The translations under genes were made by a program, and so were the position numbers. From NCBI GenBank assembly GCA_036583965.1, contig JAZBQD010000034.1, positions 1,736,001 to 1,800,000 on the forward strand: a stretch of 64,000 nt of DNA, in the 5' to 3' direction. The stretch comes from Prunella strophiata. Taxonomy: Eukaryota; Chordata; Aves; Passeriformes; Prunellidae. How positions within the stretch are numbered: position 1 is the stretch's first letter; each line of letters begins with the position of its first letter. The notes below the pieces were generated by a model, which saw nothing but the letters and a program-made list of their open reading frames with translations, had not been told where the DNA came from and did no database searches. Of the stretch, positions 44,191 to 58,090 are shown piece after piece.

Positions 44191-45119
44191 TCCTGTCCTT
44201 CTCCCTCTGCCAGCCCTGTTTCCAGCTTTCTGGAAGCTTTCTGGCACTTCCCAAGGTTTCTGGGCCAGCCCTGCAGACATGCAGTGAACCACATCCTCCC
44301 TGGGGTTCAGGCAAGCACGGAGGCTCTTCCCACAGCTCCTCTGGGCCCGCAGCACACAGCAGCAGCAATTCCCAAATCCCCAGCTCCTCCGGGGAGGCTG
44401 AGTGCTGTCTGCCCCAGGCTGCTGCTCCCCAGGTGCTTCACTCCCAGGGAATTTGGCTGCGGGGTTACTCCCCCCTCAACACGGGAATTGCATCCATTTC
44501 CATTGTCTGTGTTCCCCTTCACGCTGGGGTTTGCATCCTCTCCCAGTTCGGGTTTCTCAGTGATCAGTGCGCCGTTAACTCCCCTCTGCCCGGCAATTAC
44601 CACTCCAGCACCTGGAATTGAGCATCTCCCCGCCCCCCAGGACTATCCAGGGACATCCAAAGCCCGGGGAGATCCCCCACGGACGAGGAGGTTCACTCAT
44701 AAATCAAGCCCCGGGAATTATTTATTGCCATTCTTCTTATTTTGGGCAACTTTCTCCCGCAGAGACGCTGCTGCTGGTTGCCAGGCTGCAGCCCGAGTGG
44801 CAGGCACACCTCGGGCAGGGCTGGAACACGGCTGGAAAACGGCTGGGAAACAGCTGGAACACAGCTGGAACATGACTCCCAGCATCCAGCACCACCAGCT
44901 TTAGTCTCCAGCACCTTTCCACCAGGCTGAGCCTGCTTTCCCGAGATTCCCACTGAGATTTGCCCTCCTCTCCAAGGATTAATTTGAACCCTTGGAGGAA
45001 GGGGGTCATTTATCAAAGCTGGGAAAGGCATCCAAGAGTTAAAATCCTGCATTCCCACCAGGGCCCCAGCACAGCGCGTGATAAACCAGGCTGGAGTCTG
45101 GAAGAGTTTGTACCCAGAT
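44191..45119. other. Low-copy sequence up to a gap
   Basis: 44530-44780 carries CpGs and an AT-rich patch ('gggaattatttattgccatt') and may be regulatory. No exon called. The sequence stops at an N gap. Confidence 0.35.
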
Positions 45120-45619
45120 NNNNNNNNNNNNNNNNNNNNNNNNNNNNNNNNNNNNNNNNNNNNNNNNNNNNNNNNNNNNNNNNNNNNNNNNNNNNNNNNN
45201 NNNNNNNNNNNNNNNNNNNNNNNNNNNNNNNNNNNNNNNNNNNNNNNNNNNNNNNNNNNNNNNNNNNNNNNNNNNNNNNNNNNNNNNNNNNNNNNNNNNN
45301 NNNNNNNNNNNNNNNNNNNNNNNNNNNNNNNNNNNNNNNNNNNNNNNNNNNNNNNNNNNNNNNNNNNNNNNNNNNNNNNNNNNNNNNNNNNNNNNNNNNN
45401 NNNNNNNNNNNNNNNNNNNNNNNNNNNNNNNNNNNNNNNNNNNNNNNNNNNNNNNNNNNNNNNNNNNNNNNNNNNNNNNNNNNNNNNNNNNNNNNNNNNN
45501 NNNNNNNNNNNNNNNNNNNNNNNNNNNNNNNNNNNNNNNNNNNNNNNNNNNNNNNNNNNNNNNNNNNNNNNNNNNNNNNNNNNNNNNNNNNNNNNNNNNN
45601 NNNNNNNNNNNNNNNNNNN
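45120..45619. other. Assembly gap (500 N)
   Basis: Exactly 500 N, a placeholder. Unlike the first gap, its flanks show no duplication of each other. Confidence 0.99.
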
Positions 45620-47227
45620 CACTGTTAGTGTTACAGGGAGACATGGGGACGTTGGGGACAATGAGGAACTGCCCAAGATTTCATCAAATTCCACCTTTGG
45701 TGATGGGAGCAGGTTGGCAGGTGGGCCACGAGCAGGCTGTGTCCCCTGCAGGCCTCCAGCAGTGGTGACACAGAGTGGGGATGTGTGTGGGCAGCAGGGT
45801 CACGCTGCAGCCAAGAGCTGCAGTGACAATATTTGCTGCTGCTGCTGTGTTTGTCACCTCAGAGCAGCTCCGAGTTCCTGGCTGGGCACAAAATGATTCC
45901 CTTTCATGAGAACAGAGAGAAAAGCCCAGAGCAAAAAACCCATGGAGGGACAAAGGGGAGCTGTCAGCACTTGGAAAATGAGAAGGAAAGCAGCACCAAG
46001 CAGTTCCCAGGGTGCTGGGTGGGCTCCTCCAGCAGGATCTGCAGGACAGCTGGAGGGATGCAGGGATCCAGGCAGGGATGGGGTGTGCTGGGGGACCTCA
46101 TGCTGGAGGATCCCTCCCATAAAACCTCCAAGTGCAGCACAGCAGGGCCCAGAGGGAGCATGGGAAGCTCCTGGGATGGTCCCTGCTGGACTTCCCAAGA
46201 TGCCTCCTCGGATATTTAAATCCCTGTGGCTGCTGGTTGCTTTCCAGCCCTACCCATGGGGGTATCCAAACCCTTCACACTTCAGCCCTGCATGGATTTC
46301 ATTTCCATCCAGGGGTGATGCCAAGGGATCACAGGGCTCCTCTGGCAGGATCAGAGCAAGGCACGGTGATCCCCAGGATGTGGGATGGGATCCAAAGCAC
46401 ACCTGTGATCCAAAGCACACCTCTTCATTCCCTACCTGCTTCACTCCCTGCCTCTTCACTCCCTGTGTCTCCATCATCCTCTACGTCTTCATCCCCTTCC
46501 TGCTTCAGTCCTCATCCTCTTCCTCTTCATCCCTGTGTGTGTCTCATGGCTCCATCCTGGCACTGCCCGTGGTGCCATCCCAGGGGTACTTTGGGATGGG
46601 GGAATGTCCCTCTGACCTGCTGGATCAGCTGGTTCCCATTGGGAAGTGGCAGTGGGAGCACGAGGGAGTCAGCAGGAGAAGGAAGGACGTTTCCAGCTGA
46701 ACATTTCCTGATTTTGCCAGCTGAGAAATGGGAAGTGACAAAAGCCGGGCTCCTTTTGCCGAGGCAGGAGATGTTCCTGGCAGGGGCAGCCCACTCAGCA
46801 TTCCTCAGGGACACGTGCCCTGCTGCAGGCCCTGCCCTGGAGCTGCTGCCACCACGGCACAGGCAGCAGCTGAGGATCCCTTTTCCCTTGCAGGGATTTG
46901 CTCCTGCAGCCAGCCAGGCGTGGGACATGTGTGGATCCCAGTGTCACTCCTGGGAAAGACCCTGCTGGTGACAGCACAGCTGGTTCCAGGTGCTCCGTGT
47001 GCTCCATGCTTCAGGAATTTTGGGTCTCCAGCCTGGAGCACTGGGTTTAGCCCTGGAAAATCATGGCTGAAAACTGCAGAGATACCCAAGTGTTCTGCAG
47101 AAACTCCAGAAGAGACGAGAATCTGACTGGGATCTGGACGTGGAGCTGAATTTTCCAGCCTTATCCCCTCCTCCAGTCACTCATACTGGGATGTACTGGT
47201 GCATTTGGAGCCTCTGCTCCCAGGGAA
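45620..47227. other. Low-copy sequence, no gene recognised
   Basis: GC-rich. 46425-46540 has loosely repeated 'cttcactccctgc' and 'ctcttcatccc' words. Frames are open but lack splice context. Confidence 0.4.
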
Positions 47228-47492
47228 CAGGGACAGGAGGAGAGGGAACAGCCTCAGGCTGGGCCAGGGCAGGCTCAGGGTGGACAGCAGCAGGAATTTC
47301 CCCATGGAAAGGGTGCTCAGGGATTAGAACTGCCCAGGGAGGTTTGAGGTGCCCATCCCTGGAGATGTCTCAGGAAAGGCTGGAGGTGGCACTCAGTGCT
47401 CTGGGCTGGGGACAAGGTGGGGATGGGGCACAGCTTGGACTCGATGGGCTGGGAGGGCTTTTCCAACCTCAGTGATTCTGGAATTCTGTGCT
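47228..47492 (+). mobile_element. CR1 LINE, 3' fragment (young-looking subfamily)
   Basis: 'cagcaggaatttccccatgg', 'ctgcccagggaggtttgag', 'cactcagtgctctgggctgg' and 'cttttccaacctcagtgatt'. Nearly identical wording to 51088-51297 and to the reverse copies at 5168 and 56955. Confidence 0.9.
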
Positions 47493-50474
<2,982 letters not shown>

Positions 50475-51087
50475 GGAGATTCAAAGGAGAAGCCGGTGAT
50501 GGCAGCAGTGGAATATCAAACAGAAGAGCTTGGGTGACCTCAAAGGCTTCAGGAAGAGACCTGGAAGGGAATTCAGGAGTCCAAATGTGGGGTCAGGGGC
50601 TCAGGAACTGATCCCACATTCCAGGAGCCACTCCAGGAAATGAAAAGCACGAGGAGCTGCTGGGGAGTCACTCAGAGAAGGACCCTCTTTGGAGCAGAGG
50701 GGAAAAGGGATGGTCAGCTGAGCTCCAGGAGCTCCTGGGGACAGAAATCCCTCAGCTCCAGGACCAGCCTTGCCACTCCTGCTCCCTCTGAACCTCTCTC
50801 CCTTCCCACACTTGGAAGGATTTGGATTTCCTTCCCACCAGGATTGCTCTGCCAGCCCAGAGTGCTCCAGGGAGGGGCTGGAGGAGAATCCCCTGAGCTG
50901 AGGGGGGATGTGGCACAAAGGAAAACAGGGCTGGACAAGTCATGAGTCCTGGAATAACAGAGGGAAGAGGACAAGTTCCACCAATACCTTCTGAACATTT
51001 TTGTGACTCTGGGAGGGTTCTGGGAACCTCCAACGCCTCCAGCCCTGTGGCCACACAGAGATGTGAACCCCATCCTCCAGGTTTGCA
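50475..51087. other. No feature recognised
   Basis: GC-moderate low-copy sequence between the ATT array and a CR1. Confidence 0.45.
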
Positions 51088-51297
51088 CAAATTCAGGAGG
51101 AATTTCCCCATGGAAAGGGTGCTCAGGGATTGGGAAGAGCTGCCCAGGGAGGTTTAGAGTCCCCACCCCTGGAGGTGTCCCAGGAAGGGCTGGAGGTGGC
51201 ACTCAGTGCTCTGGGCTGGGGACAAGGTGGGGATCAGACACAGTGTTGATGATCCTGGAGGGCTTTTCCATCCTCAGTGGCTCTGGGATTCTGGGAA
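51088..51297 (+). mobile_element. CR1 LINE, 3' fragment
   Basis: 'aggaatttccccatggaaag', 'gctgcccagggaggttta', 'gctctgggctggggacaagg' and 'cttttccatcctcagtggc'. Same subfamily as 47228-47492. Confidence 0.9.
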
Positions 51298-52944
51298 GGA
51301 ACCAGCTGGGGCAATGCTGTGTCACTGCTCTCCTCCCTGCCTGCTGCCAGAGGTTTGGCACCAAGCTGGGCACGAGGGACAGCTATCAAAATATGTCACC
51401 TCCTCTACGTCACTTGGCTCTGCTCCACACCTCCCGTGATGAGGTGGCCCAGCCTGGGCAGTGGCCAAATCCCCTCCCTGGCCACTCCTTGGGAGCTCCT
51501 GCTGTGGGTGGCAAAGCCTCCCTGAGGCCACACACCCCTGGCACCCCTTCCCAGGGCTGGTCCCTCCGGGGTGTCCCCTCTGCCGCCAGCGGGAGCGGCA
51601 CAGTGCCCTGCCAGGCGGGGCGAGGTGACACGGTGGCGTGTCCCCCTCCCTGGCGCTGACAGCTCGGGGACCCACGGGCGTGGCGGGACACGCGGGCTCC
51701 TCCCGGTGCCAGCTGCTCCTGCGTCCCCTCCTGCGCTCCTCGGACCAGCTCCCCTGCTGGCAGCAGCTCCGGATGGCAGCTGCTGGAGGGCAGGCTGGTG
51801 ACACTGACAGTGACAGCTGCCCAAGTGGCACGGCCCTGCTGCCAGGGCAGGGCAGGAGCTGCAGGTGGGAAATGCCAGGAGAGAGCTCCAGAGCTCCAGG
51901 GGTTACCTGGAGGGGATGGGTTAGAGGAAGGAGCCCTCCCTGGGCAGGAGGTGCTGCTGTCTCCAGGAGATTTCCTCAAGAGAGGCCCAAGGCCTTCACC
52001 TCCTCCCTCCAGGGCCTCTCCCTCCTTCCCTGCAGGACATTCACTCCATGTTTTCAGCTGGAAACAGCCCCACTGCCACTCCAGAGATCCCAAACTGCCA
52101 GCAGCCTCATCAGCCAACCCACCCTGGGCTGCCTTGGGCCCTGCTCACAGAATAGAGATTTCCAAACGTCCTGAGGGAATAGTTTGATCCTGGGGGATGG
52201 AAAAGGAGCTCAAGGAATCAGCTTAGTCTCACCCTGAGCTGTCTTTAGGATCTTCCAGCTGCCAGCTCAGCAATGCCATCCATGTTTACCCCAGGGAGAG
52301 CTGGGGAAGGGGTGTGGATTGCAGGATGTATCCCTGGTGCTGAGGACAAGCCACATCCCTGTGCCCTCCTGCAGCTTCCCCAGCACCCACCATTCCCATT
52401 CCCTGAGGAGATTACCCAGTGCAGCTGCACTGCAGAGCTTTTTCCTGACACTTCAGCCCTTTCTCCACATCCCTGCTGTTATCCCAGCACCCAGAAATGG
52501 GAGTTGAGATCCTCAAAGCCTGGCTGGGGAGTCAATCCCACACAACCCCAGCTCCATCACTTGTATCCCAAGCAAGTGAGAAGAAGCAGGGAATTCGTCC
52601 TGTGGACAAAGAATTCCCAGTGGCCTCGTTGTTCCTGGAGCAGCAGCTCTGCAGCTGGAGTGGAGGGACATGCCCTGAGAATGGGGAAGAGCTGGGAATG
52701 AGCCCTTCCAAGCCTTTCCAGCCCATCCTGCTGGGCTGACTGTGTTTCCACAGTGTTAAATATTGATCCATGGGCTGGGAGGCACTGGAATGACCACTGG
52801 GCTGGAGCAGGGAAGGGACTGCCTGGAATGAGGCACGGCTTGGAGTGACCCAGGGGTGACCTCATCACTCTGCACAGCTCCTGAAAGGTGCCTGTGCTCA
52901 GCTGGGGTTGGGCTCTTTCTCCAGGAACTGACAGAACCAGAGCA
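51298..52944. other. Low-copy sequence with a small CpG-rich patch
   Basis: 51555-51745 is CpG-dense ('ggcgaggtgacacggtggcg', 'ggcgtggcgggacacgcggg') and may be a small CpG island. No transcription start or exon can be supported. The rest is unremarkable. Confidence 0.35.
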
Positions 52945-53205
52945 CACAGCCTCAAGCTGCATCAAGGGAAATTCAGATTGGATATTAGGAAGAAGTTTTT
53001 CACAGAAAGGTGATAAAGTTCTGGAATGGCTGCCCAGGGAGGTGGTGGAGTCACCATCCCTGGATGTGTTTAACAAAGCCTGGATGTGGCACTGGGTGCC
53101 AGGGTTCAGTTGAGGTGTTGGGGCTGGGTTGGACTCGATGATCTTGGAGGTCTCTTCCAACCCAGTGATTCTGTGAATTCTGTGAATTCTGTGAATTCTG
53201 TGATG
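52945..53205 (+). mobile_element. CR1 LINE, 3' end with TTCTGTGAA tail
   Basis: 'agcctcaagctgcatcaagg', 'gattggatattaggaagaag', 'ggtggtggagtcaccatccc' and 'ggtctcttccaacccagtg', then a tail of about four TTCTGTGAA-type units. More complete than most CR1 copies here. Confidence 0.92.
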
Positions 53206-53474
53206 CAGGGACCTGCCAGCACCCGGTGTAGGCACCAGCCTGTCACCACCCTGTGCTCACCCAGGACATGGGCATGTTGTTCCTGGGGGTCAAGTGAGCT
53301 GTGAGTCAGCCCTGAGCAGCGTTTCCTGCTGCTTTCCTCATGGCTGCCATGGAAATCCAGCCCTTTCCCAAACAAAGGCTGCTCCTCTCCCCTCCATGAT
53401 TCACTCTCCTCATTCTGCTTGCTGCTCGTGCTTGGCTGCTGCTCTCAGGGTATCCCAGTCCCAGTGAAGCCTTG

Positions 53475-53870
53475 TGCAGGCTGCCCTAGAACAGAGACCA
53501 GACAGAGCTAAAGAATAAAGCAGGGATTTATTAAAAGGATCTCCTCCATGGATCCACCTTGGGCAGCACCAGAGCCCAGCCAGGGCCACACCCAAGATGA
53601 ACCAAAATGGGCACAAAATGCACGAGCGGGCACGGGGTCTCTCACTTTTATAAGTTCTGGTTCATTTGCATCTTGGAGTTCATTGTCCAATTACAGCTCC
53701 AGCCCATGCAGTCCCATCCTGCTTGTTTTTCTCTCTTCAGCCCACGCTGTTTGTGCTCTTGGGCCTGAGATTTGGACCATTTGTCCTTGGTCCCAGCTAG
53801 AGAAGGAATTATTTTGTCTCCCTGCTCTGTGCAGAGAGCTCGCCATCCCCTAATGTGAAGCTCAGATCCA
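53475..53870 (-). mobile_element. ERV LTR, second family
   Basis: On the minus strand: a TATA box (CTTATAAAAG; plus 53646-53653 TTTTATAA), an AATAAA signal about 115 bp downstream (plus 53527-53532), and an end near 'ctagggcagcctgca'. The U3 text around plus 53650-53720 ('ttcatttgcatcttgg', 'attgtccaattacagctcc') matches a songbird LTR I remember. Termini are approximate and no target duplication was found. No viral gene adjoins it. Confidence 0.62.
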
Positions 53871-55214
53871 CTAAAGCAGCTCAGAATGTGCAAAATATAA
53901 AAGCCAAAACCTGAGGCATCACATGGGCTGCTGATTCCTGTTTTTCTCCAGCTGGAAAAAAAATCATTGAACACTCTGACACGCCAGTCTGGCCCCACTG
54001 TGGGCTGCAGCCACTCTCCTGCCTGGTTCCAGGGATGGGATGGGGCAGCAGGAAGCCACCTCTGCTCCTGTGGGAATGCTGTGAGTGCCCCACAGTGCTG
54101 TGCTCATCCCATTCCCTGTGGATGCACTGGAAACGGGAATGGTGTCTCCTCAGCTTCACCAGCACAGCAGAGTGCATTGGTGGCCAGGAATGAAATTCCA
54201 GGGATGGAATTCCAGGATTTGATGGCCAGGGATGGAATTCTGGTATTTCCCATGGGATTTGGGCTCCTGGCTGGATCCATCACCAGGGAAGCAGGATGCT
54301 CCTGGCCTGGGGCAGGCTGGGACACAGCCCTGGCTCCCTCCTAGGCAGGGGCTGTGTTTTCCAGCTGCCAGCAATTTCCATGAAAAACCTCATCAGTGCA
54401 GTCAAAACATGTTGGCTGAAACTCTGCAATTTTGAGGGAAAAAAAAAAAAAAAAGATATTTTAAGCAATGTCTTGGTCAACAGATAGAAAACCTGGGGAG
54501 CCTGGAGGAAGAGATGTGGGAAGTGGGGAATTTTAAAGGGAATTTTCGAGGGGCAGGAGAGCTTGTGAGGGTGGCTGAGCCCACAGAGGGTTGAAGACAA
54601 GGCATGGTGGTGACAAAGTGGCCCAAACCTTGGTGTGGGGACAGGCACTGCAGTTGTGAGGAGCTGTCACATGTGGAAATTCCCAGTTTGGGAATACAGG
54701 GAGACATCTGACAGGATCCTGAGCAAATCCCAGGGAGAAGGAGCCCCAGCTGCTGCCAGCCAGGCTCTGTTTCACTCATTCCTGGCAATCTGCAAACACA
54801 ACTTTGCTGTGACAGGTCCAGTTCCTGATGATATTTTTGTCTCCTAACCTGATTGTGCTCAGGAATGAAGTGGCCCAGGAGTTCATCAATCCCATGGCAT
54901 CCTTGGGAGGCAGCTTTGGAGCCAGACTTGGAGCTTCCAGGGTGCTCAGCTGGAGATGAAGGAGCTGCAGCACTGCTGAGATCCAAGGTGCTGCAAGCAC
55001 TTTTCTTGCTCAAGAGATCATTATTTCATGGCCTGTCCCAAAAAAAGTGGAATTTTTTGGGGGGTAGATTATTTCAGAGGTTCCTCAGCACGTGGTGAAC
55101 CATGGGATGATGCTGTGGGTGCTCCCAGGGCACCAGGGCTGAGCTGAATCCTGCAGGATGAGGGAGTGGAGCTTCAGAGCTCCTCCCCTGTCCTGACCAG
55201 GTGAGACATGGAAT
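53871..55214. other. No gene; short poly(A) run at 54439-54454
   Basis: Low-copy sequence with a 16-bp A run that does not follow a recognisable retrocopy, and small local repeats of 'ccagggatggaattc' near 54195-54240. Confidence 0.4.
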
Positions 55215-55378
55215 AAGAAAACCAGAGGAGCTGTGGCTGACCCTGGATCCTTGGAAGTGTCCAAGGCCAGGCTGGATGGGGATTGGAGCAGCCTGGGACA
55301 GTGGGAGGTGTCCCTGCCCATGGATCTGATCCTTAAAGTCCCTTCCAACCCAAACCAGTCTGGGATTCCATGATCCAG
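55215..55378 (+). mobile_element. CR1 LINE, 3' end
   Basis: 'aaggccaggctggatgggg', 'cagtgggaggtgtccctgcc' and the terminus 'cccttccaacccaaaccag'. Strongly 5'-truncated. Confidence 0.9.
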
Positions 55379-56094
55379 TCATTGCCACAGCCCTGAATGC
55401 CTCCAGCACTGAGCATTCCTTGGAGCACACATCCTATCTCAAACAATTCAGGATTTTATCTTTTATGGTGATTTTGCCCAAATCAAAGAAGAAAAAAATA
55501 CTAAAATATGTCTATTCCCATCTTATTTTATTTTAATAGGATTAAGTATCCTTGTGCTATCAAAATGTCTGTTTCAACATTTGCAGGCTGAGGAATTTCT
55601 CTCTCTGTTCCAAATGACATTTAGGAACAAAATTGAATCTAAGTGTTCCTTCTACTTGTGTTTGAAACAGTCCAAATTGCAGTGACGTACTTGGGCTTTG
55701 TTGACACGGAACATTTGGATTAATCCAAAAGAAACACTTCCCGAACTTCATCTCCAGAAAACACTCAGACTTTGATGGGCCTGTTTCATTTGCAAATGAA
55801 GGGAAAAAAAAAAAAAAAAAAAAAAAAAGGGAGAAAAAGTCACATCCTCAGCATTTCCCAGGAAACTGCAGCTCCTTTCCTTCCCCGTGGTCTCTGAGGA
55901 CTGGGATGTGCTCCAGGGAGGAACCAGCCATGGGATCCTGGGCAGCTGGGGCTGCTGGTGCTGGGCAGGGTGGGGGGATGCAGTGCAGGGGGCACTGGGC
56001 AGACTGGGACCGTGGCACCTGGGACTGGGGGCCCTGTCCCCAGCAGTGGGGCCTCCCAGTCTGGTCCAGGTTGGTTTTCTCAGAAGCCCAGAAA
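55379..56094. other. AT-rich candidate conserved block; palindrome and poly(A)
   Basis: 55435-55800 is AT-rich, repeat-free and ends in a perfect 16-nt palindrome (TTCATTTG/CAAATGAA, 55785-55800) followed by 25 A (55804-55828). The palindrome centre resembles an octamer-type site. 55829-56094 is GC-rich and featureless. Confidence 0.35.
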
Positions 56095-56612
56095 AGCTGG
56101 ACGTGTCCAAGGCCAGGTTGGACAGGGCTTGGAGCAACCTGGGATAGTGAAAGGTGTCCCTGCCCGTGGCAGAGGCCAGAATGAGATGAGATTTAACATC
56201 CCATTCCATGATTCCAAGATTCCATGATTCCATGATTCCATGATTCCAAGATTCCATGATTCCATGGCTCCATGATGCCACAATTCCATGATTCCATGAT
56301 TCCATGATTCCATGATTCCACGATTCCATGATTCCATTACTCCATGATGCCACAATTCCATGATTCCAAGATTCCATGATTCTGTGACTCCATGATTACA
56401 TTATTCCATAATTCCATGGCTCCATGATTCCAAGATTCCATGATTCCATGACTCCATGATTCCATTATTCCATAATTCCATGGCTCCATGATTCCAAGAT
56501 TCCATGATTCCATGACTCCATGATTACATGATTCCATGATTCCATGGCTCCATGATTCCAAGATTCCATGATTCCGTGATTCCGTGATTCCAAGGTTCCA
56601 TGATTCCATGAT
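56095..56612 (+). mobile_element. CR1 3' end with hugely expanded ATTCCATG tail
   Basis: 56095-56199 is CR1 ('gtgtccaaggccaggttgg', 'gaaaggtgtccctgcccgtg'). 56200-56612 is about 410 bp of imperfect ATTCCATG-type 8-bp units with cctcc, caag, catt variants, itself duplicated in blocks ('ttattccataattccatggc' recurs near 56400 and 56464). CR1 tails are usually a few units long. Confidence 0.9.
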
Positions 56613-56954
56613 AAGCTATGCCAGAAGATGCCACCCACCCCTGTCCCAGCCCTCAGACCCAGTTCCTACAAGCTTGGCCACCAGTGGATTAGCCATTACC
56701 ACATGCCAAGGGATGGGAAGCTTTGGATACTACCTCCAGCCAGCCCTGGAGCACGTCAGGAGCGTTTGCAGCAGCTGGAACCTGGTGGCCTGCAGGGACA
56801 TCAGCAGTGATGGATTCAGTGGAGATCTCTGGGGGTCAGTCTCGGGGCTCCTTTCCTGCTCCGTGGGTGTTGTTTGCTTATCTGAGCCCTCCATCCATCA
56901 GGTGTGAGCTCTGTGTGCCAGGGCATGGCTCATTGGCAGAAATTGCCAGAATCC
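56613..56954. other. No feature recognised
   Basis: Low-copy sequence between two CR1 copies of opposite orientation. Confidence 0.4.
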
Positions 56955-57560
56955 CAGGATCACTGAGGTTGGAAAAGCCCTCCAGGATCATCGAGTCCCA
57001 GCTGTGCCCCATGCCCACCTTGTCCCCAGCCCAGAGCACTGAGTGCCACCTCCAGCCCTTCCTGGGACACCTCCAGGGATGGGCACTCCAAACCTCCCTG
57101 GGCAGCTCCTCCCAATCCCTGAGCACCCTTTCCATGGGGAAATTCCTGCTGCTGTCCACCCTGAGCCTGCCCTGGCCCAGCCTGAGGCCTGTTCCCTCTC
57201 CTCCTGTCCCTGTTCCCTGGAGCAGAGCCCGACCCCCCCCGGCTGTCCCCTCCTGGCAGGAGCTGTGCAGAGCCACAAGGTCCCCCCTGAGCCTCCTTTG
57301 CTCCAGGCTGAGCCCCTTCCCAGCTCCCTCAGCCTCTCCTGGGGCTCCAGCCCCTTCCCAGCTCCATTCCATTCCCTGGACATGCTCCAGCCCCTCCAGG
57401 GCTCTCTGGCCATGAGGGCCCAGAGCTGGACACAGCCCTCGAGGTGCCCCAGCAGTGCCAGCACATGGGACAGGCCCTGCCCTGGCTCCTGCTCTCACAC
57501 TGGTTTTGATCCAGGCCAGGTGCCCATGGCCTCTGTGCCCACCTGGGCACCCCTGGGCTT
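56955..57560 (-). mobile_element. CR1 LINE, longest copy in the window
   Basis: Begins 'cactgaggttggaaaagcc' and runs about 600 bp through 'ccagagcactgagtgccacc' and 'gagctggacacagccctcg' to 'gtgcccacctgggcacccc', upstream of the 3' UTR. Nearly identical to 5168-5583 over the shared part. No intact ORF2. Confidence 0.9.
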
Positions 57561-57934
57561 GTTTCTTCTCAGGTCTGATGCTGCTTTACCCGCTCAGGCA
57601 GGGCTGGAATTTTGCTGGAATTAATAAACCAGCAAGGCACAGTCCCTGCACTGTGTCCCCTCCCTGTCCCCCCATCCCTGGGGGCTGGTGGGAGATGTCA
57701 CCAGGAAAGGGTGGCATTTTTGGGGTGGGATGAGGAGAGCCTGAGATATTCCCTCAACAAGAGGGCAGCTTCCAGCAAGTCACCTAACAAGGAGCAGGCA
57801 AAGAGCAGCCAGCAGAGCTGCTGGGAGCTGTGATGGGCTGGGACGTGATGTCCTGGGGACAGGGGGACAGTGACTCACTGCAGCCTGCTGCAGGGGGGAG
57901 GGAAGGCAGATGAACTCATGCTGCCAAAGAGGGG
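57561..57934. other. No feature recognised
   Basis: GC-rich low-copy sequence between CR1-derived stretches. Confidence 0.4.
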
Positions 57935-58090
57935 AAGGGGAATCAGATGGGTTTTACAAATATATCAGGGGAGTCTCAAATACTGGCAAGAAAGTAGAAG
58001 CCATTAATAAATTAGGAAGAAGATTAAATTAATGATGACTCTCAAATGGCTGAAGCACTGCAGAGCCTTCTAAAAATCTGCCTTTAACCA
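57935..58090 (+). mobile_element. Ancient CR1 ORF2 linker relic
   Basis: One frame reads GFYKYIRGVS…AINKLGRRLN; a frame change and it continues NDDSQMAEALQSLL. This fits the segment between endonuclease and RT in CR1-clade ORF2 (…FYKYI-SK…, …D--KAE-LN-FF…). Stops and a frame shift mark it as dead. A run of 16 A follows at 58095. Confidence 0.45.

Noticed and set aside
54439..54454. Poly(A) tail of a processed pseudogene
   Set aside because: The sequence before the A run has no exon-like frame or recognisable transcript, and no target duplication was found.
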